The notes under the pieces are model-generated. The model did not search any database. It saw nothing but the letters and a program-made list of their open reading frames with translations, and was not told the DNA's origin. This document shows, piece after piece, positions 61,401 to 64,000 of a DNA stretch of 64,000 nt; position 1 is the first letter of the stretch, and every line of letters starts with the position of its first letter. The position numbers and the translations under genes were made by a program. Source of the stretch: Chloroflexota bacterium (lineage in GTDB: Bacteria > Chloroflexota > Anaerolineae > Promineifilales > Promineifilaceae); NCBI GenBank assembly GCA_022616275.1, contig JAKEFB010000043.1:1-64000 (forward strand), given 5' to 3'.

Positions 61401-64000
61401 TTTGGATGCTCTGGTTACTGCCGGCTTCCATCTGGAAGATGCCCTGGACTTGTTGCCAGGTGTTGCTGTTCAGGTTGTTGGAATACCAGATGGTTTCCGG
61501 GGCGGTGGGCATGAAACCGCCGGAGCGCAGGATTTCAATCCTGGCCGACCCGGTGCTGGCGTTGGGGTTCAGCTCGCCTTTGACCCAGGCGCTCAAGACG
61601 TACGTGTAGCCGCCCTGGATAGGGATGAGCTGGCTGGTGGTGCTGCCGTTGGCCAGGTTGCTGAGGGTGTACTCACCGCTGGCTATGGTAGCCGTGCCGG
61701 GGAAGGTCTGGCTGCCCGTCCAGCTCAGGTTGCTGGGCGTGCTGAAGCTCCAGCCGGGGCTGTCGGCCGTGGTCATCGTCCAGCCAGGGTTGTCACTGGT
61801 CGCCGGGCCGGGGCTGTTAATCGGCACGTTGGCCCACAGTTCCGGCTGGACCTCCTCTTCGTAGGCAGGGAAGGGGTAGTAAATGACCGTCCCATCTGGC
61901 TTTTCAGTGATGGTGCGCTGCCCGTTGGCATCGTAGTAGAAGCGCGTTATTTCGCCGCTGGCAATCTCTTCAATCGCCGCCAGGCGGTTCTCGACGTCGA
62001 AGGTCTGCCGGTAAGCCGCCCCGAGGTCGTGACGGTAGATCATATTGCCGTTGGCGTTGTAGCCGAATGACTGGGCCTGGTTCGTGACGTGGCGGAGCGC
62101 ACCGGGAACGTTGAGGACCTCCTGGCCGGCCACGACGTTTTGGCCATCGTAAGCAGCGTTGCCGCTGCCCTGGTCAAAAACGATAGCTTCCCCTTCGGCC
62201 TGGATAGTCACCCCGTCCACTGTAATATAATCTACCTGCAAGCGCCCGTTGAGCGAAACGACTTCAATAATGTCGCTGCCGGAAAGGGGGGTAGTCCAAC
62301 TTTTAAGTTGATAGCTGGTGCTGGTAACGCTCCAGCTCTTAACAGTGACGCCGTTCACTCGCAGCAGCATGGTATCGCCAGAGGCGTTCAACGCTTTGAC
62401 CATGATTTCGATGACCTTCGAACTTCCTCCGCTACCGTGAATGTCCGTAACGGCCTGGGGGTGGCCGGCCGAATAGCCGTAATTGAGCGATGTAGCACTT
62501 TCAATGCGGCTGGTGATATTGCCAAGCGGATCGTAGCTGTACGTATGGTTGTAGCAGTGAACGAAAGTGGTACAGCCATACATTGGATTGACTCCTTCGG
62601 CCGTCTGTAGGCGGTTCAGAGAGTCATAGGTGAATTCCTGAACGTCGTCTTCGGCGTCACCGGCCAGGTCGTTAATGATGCTCTCGATATTGCCGGCCGG
62701 GTCGTAGGTGTAGCTCAAGTTTTGCAGGTTATTGCTGGTCGTCAGGCTGGTAAGGCGGAAGTTCAGGGGATCATAGCCGTAAGTCGTCACCTGGTTGTTG
62801 CCTCGCGTCAGGCTGGCTAATTGCCCCTGGACGTTATAGGTTGCGCCAGGCGTGGGCGTGCTGGGCACATAGGACGAGGCGCCCACCAGGCTTTCTGGCA
62901 AGCCCTGGTTGTTATAAGCCGTGGTCACAGTTTCGCCGCCGGGGTATTGCGCCTGGAGCGGCCGGTCCAGCGTATCATAGCTGAGAATCGCCTGCGGGTA
63001 GGGGCGGCCGTCAATGAACCGCGTCTGGTTGGACAAACGGCCGCGCACATCGTAACTAAACGTCTCATAATTTTGCGCCGGATTATTTCCCCAACTCACG
63101 CTGGCCAGTTGGCCAATTCCGTTGGGGGCCGTGTCATAGGTATAGGTGGCCAGCCGGTCTATGCCTGTCGGGGCGGTGGCTGGGCAGGCATTACCAGGTG
63201 TACTGTCCTGGGCCTTGGCCGTTATTCGGTTGAGCGCGTCGTAGTAGAAGCAAAGTTGCTGCCCGTTCGCGTCTTTTTGGCGGCTCAAGTTGCCGGCTAT
63301 ATCGTAGCTATACGTCCACACCCCCATGTCCGGGTCGTCCATGTAGGTCTTGCGGCCAAAGTTGTCGTAGCCAATCTCGCTCTGGCGCAAAATATCCCCT
63401 GAGCCGTCGTCCTCCGGCTCCTTCGTCTTTACCCAGAGCAGGTTGTCAAACAGGTCGTAGGTGTATTCAGTGTCAGAATAGGCAGTATAGGGCGGAGTTG
63501 TCCCCGTATTTTCCCGTACCTTGACCAAACGCCCAAAGCTGTCATTGAAGTAGTTGGTAACCTGGTTTAAGGGATCATAGATCCGGGTCCGCTGCAAGAC
63601 AGAAGAACCGTTGACGGTGACGTGAGTGGTGATGGCGTAATCGTAATTCGTTTCTGCAAGGTCTGGGGCAATGGTCTCGGTGACTCGTCCCAGGGCGTCG
63701 TAATGGGTGGTCGTGTGGGCCAGGGAGGCGCAGTTGTCGTTGCGGTATGGCGAGGAGCCATTCCAGTTGTAGGGTGTCACGTTGTAGGGAGTGGTTTGGC
63801 AAGTGGTTAAGCCACGAGCGTCGTATTCGTAGGTGACAAGCACATCCTGTTGGCCTAACCCGGCTATTTCGGACTTCTCTTGCTGTTCCTGGATTAACCG
63901 GCCGAGGCCATCATAAAACCGGCGTGTATTCTCCTGGACCTGGTCTTTGTAAGCTACTTCGATGAGTAGCGGGGAAACGAACTGGGCTACGCCGTTGGGG
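58423..64000 (-). CDS. RHS/YD-repeat protein with inserted carbohydrate-binding-type modules; 5' end outside window
   Basis: At least 1,858 codons; the frame stays open to the window edge (PNGVAQFVSPLLIEVAYKD...), so the GTG at 63843 is not the real start. YD/RHS repeats (64000 to about 62450) are interrupted by a CBM60-like module (about 62230-62420: IEIMVKALNASGDTMLLRVN), resume (about 61880-62130), then are interrupted by about 780 residues of six jelly-roll modules (about 59470-61760), each ending in a GWxAFDDLTL-type strand. The RHS core then closes with LFYLHSDHLSSARA, GLIYMNARFYVPGIGRFASAD and YTYADNNPIKLIDPSGH (about 59090-59420). The last 220 residues are a variable C-terminal domain of unknown type, beginning with a hydrophobic stretch (ILFVACLIVGLTVVI). 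RHS shells enclose C-terminal toxins in known systems; here toxin function is inferred. Confidence 0.88.
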   Translation of the reverse strand, partial: PNGVAQFVSPLLIEVAYKDQVQENTRRFYDGLGRLIQEQQEKSEIAGLGQQDVLVTYEYDARGLTTCQTTPYNVTPYNWNGSSPYRNDNCASLAHTTTHYDALGRVTETIAPDLAETNYDYAITTHVTVNGSSVLQRTRIYDPLNQVTNYFNDSFGRLVKVRENTGTTPPYTAYSDTEYTYDLFDNLLWVKTKEPEDDGSGDILRQSEIGYDNFGRKTYMDDPDMGVWTYSYDIAGNLSRQKDANGQQLCFYYDALNRITAKAQDSTPGNACPATAPTGIDRLATYTYDTAPNGIGQLASVSWGNNPAQNYETFSYDVRGRLSNQTRFIDGRPYPQAILSYDTLDRPLQAQYPGGETVTTAYNNQGLPESLVGASSYVPSTPTPGATYNVQGQLASLTRGNNQVTTYGYDPLNFRLTSLTTSNNLQNLSYTYDPAGNIESIINDLAGDAEDDVQEFTYDSLNRLQTAEGVNPMYGCTTFVHCYNHTYSYDPLGNITSRIESATSLNYGYSAGHPQAVTDIHGSGGSSKVIEIMVKALNASGDTMLLRVNGVTVKSWSVTSTSYQLKSWTTPLSGSDIIEVVSLNGRLQVDYITVDGVTIQAEGEAIVFDQGSGNAAYDGQNVVAGQEVLNVPGALRHVTNQAQSFGYNANGNMIYRHDLGAAYRQTFDVENRLAAIEEIASGEITRFYYDANGQRTITEKPDGTVIYYPFPAYEEEVQPELWANVPINSPGPATSDNPGWTMTTADSPGWSFSTPSNLSWTGSQTFPGTATIASGEYTLSNLANGSTTSQLIPIQGGYTYVLSAWVKGELNPNASTGSARIEILRSGGFMPTAPETIWYSNNLNSNTWQQVQGIFQMEAGSNQSIQIRLTVDGTNGWVAFDDLTLADLFSGGNVTIPDGDFEFGNWTSAPHASFPATSIWRGNSGPAVPAHRGSYSMVLSNLGHTELTSPFINLNGSSQTLQVWLRGEVDGANSAGQLIVTMDYYNSANGYIRSALMPWTATTYNNLTWQQITVSDNAPIGAVKVKVRIGNTFNNGWMAFDDVTLSGISTPVPDSGFETGGIWTITNHASFPAGAAWRGALTGHSGQYAYTLTNGGYGNLTSGYITISPNRLYSLSALVRGEHNALAGYNMGKILVQYYDSQNNPQGSATIWNGNDVNNNNWTLYSQSFTPGSNVSKITIVLQSAQANGWLAFDDLTLTSHSAAVSSGPGQEYDLSAWVQGVTSPPGGGLGGRILVNFYNGSGGSLGSEEIWVEDYYNQPAGNGQLQSGSFTTPANAASFRVALETHLDDGWLAFHDPTLTGWSKAVTVGGNQTFDWSALVSGNVSAQAGEVGGRVLAYTYGSNPSSYILWPGAATYNSSGTTQSNTFTTPTGTTSLKLAYEVRLDNGWLGFDVVKLTGRSQAITATAGQVYELSATVSGQVVAAQGQGGQIYVKFNGGNPGSETLWPSPANFSSSGTNVSVTFDTTAGTTSFYIAYEVRMDNGRLAFSNISLQRQEQVAATIQRSTYTLAEKAIAVRVSGSPNPADNGLFYLHSDHLSSARAVTNSGGGLVSRASYLPFGGYRGDPPPANPEVTDLGFTGHKHNDEVGLIYMNARFYVPGIGRFASADTVIPDPRNPQQFNHYTYADNNPIKLIDPSGHCVTPILFVACLIVGLTVVIDHQVNHVPDNLEPRPATTQESINMMTISGAPESPPDIYAGFGAGVAYQQVTTAHFDSDTFATADCLCSGYSTPTVGWNYVTVGFAATDYDNAFDAAGGFSQSTSVGLGPFVFTGWEAAAPSLDSPSVNIPDFLRNPNPLPGTSGGTISFGTSVPLLSASHVTCQCSIVDYGSFDEIPSPVLRGVIELADYFADHRPEHR

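Noticed and set aside
60748..62070. Forward open frame of 440 codons opposite the RHS gene
   Set aside because: It runs across the jelly-roll repeats in antisense, with repetitive Val/Gly/Arg-rich sequence and no start signals.
63843..63843. GTG as start of the RHS gene
   Set aside because: The same frame continues upstream with typical RHS sequence (RRFYDGLGRLIQEQQEK) to the window edge, so the true start is outside.

Overview
The window is one contiguous piece of a GC-rich bacterial chromosome. The hexamer GGCCGG and its extensions recur in nearly every gene. The gene set points to Chloroflexota, probably an Anaerolineae-like lineage: PadR plus a small permease-prefix protein, a Ser/Thr kinase with an extracytoplasmic tail, CHAT-TPR with its own sigma/anti-sigma pair, an RHS protein, very large secreted Ig-like proteins, and many GAF/PAS kinases. 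The assignment is inference; no rRNA or other marker gene is present and I saw no tRNA or CRISPR array.

Layout. 1-3.4 kb: the tail of an unknown + strand gene, then a fused nuclease-methylase-specificity (R-M-S) gene whose specificity half is AT-rich and cut short. 3.5-9.6 kb: an autoregulated PadR operon, a GT39-like membrane glycosyltransferase, a cupredoxin lipoprotein, a terpene-cyclase-like repeat protein and a GlgC-like protein with an altered nucleotide loop. 10.0-17.3 kb: a MacAB-type export operon (two adaptor proteins, ATPase, permease) followed by an OmpR-type response regulator and sensor kinase. 17.3-19.6 kb: a primary-like sigma factor, methylglyoxal synthase and a 53-aa antitoxin-like protein.

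19.6-21.9 kb: an AT-rich island read as a retron. The minus strand carries a predicted msr-msd RNA bounded by an 11-bp inverted repeat, then a reverse transcriptase with the retron NAxxH, YADD and VTG motifs fused to an AlbA_2 (Schlafen-type) domain, then a 155-aa unknown protein. This is the strongest candidate for a new system in the window.

22.4-33.0 kb: one 3,509-aa secreted multidomain protein with a structured 5' leader. 33.4-35.4 kb: a LysR/cupin divergent pair and a ubiquitin-like gene remnant. 35.6-41.4 kb: a Ser/Thr kinase, a lipoprotein, a secreted repeat protein and an ECF sigma overlapping a FecR-domain membrane protein. 41.6-45.8 kb: an ABC-2 transporter and a NarL-type two-component pair. 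45.8-53.3 kb: a GMC oxidoreductase, a toroid-like membrane protein, a PAS/GAF hybrid sensor kinase and two unknowns.

53.6-64.0 kb (minus strand): a CHAT-TPR protease-like protein, a zinc-finger anti-sigma factor, a sigma factor, and a large RHS protein that runs off the window and carries two blocks of carbohydrate-binding-type modules inserted inside its RHS shell.

Between genes there are several families of dispersed perfect hairpins (GTGAC family, CTCCCGGAGG family, GGTCTCCTGAC element) and short-period (7-, 8- or 9-bp) tandem tracts that sit directly in front of ribosome-binding sites. Together with the R-M-S gene, the retron and the RHS/CHAT block, they suggest a dynamic accessory region.
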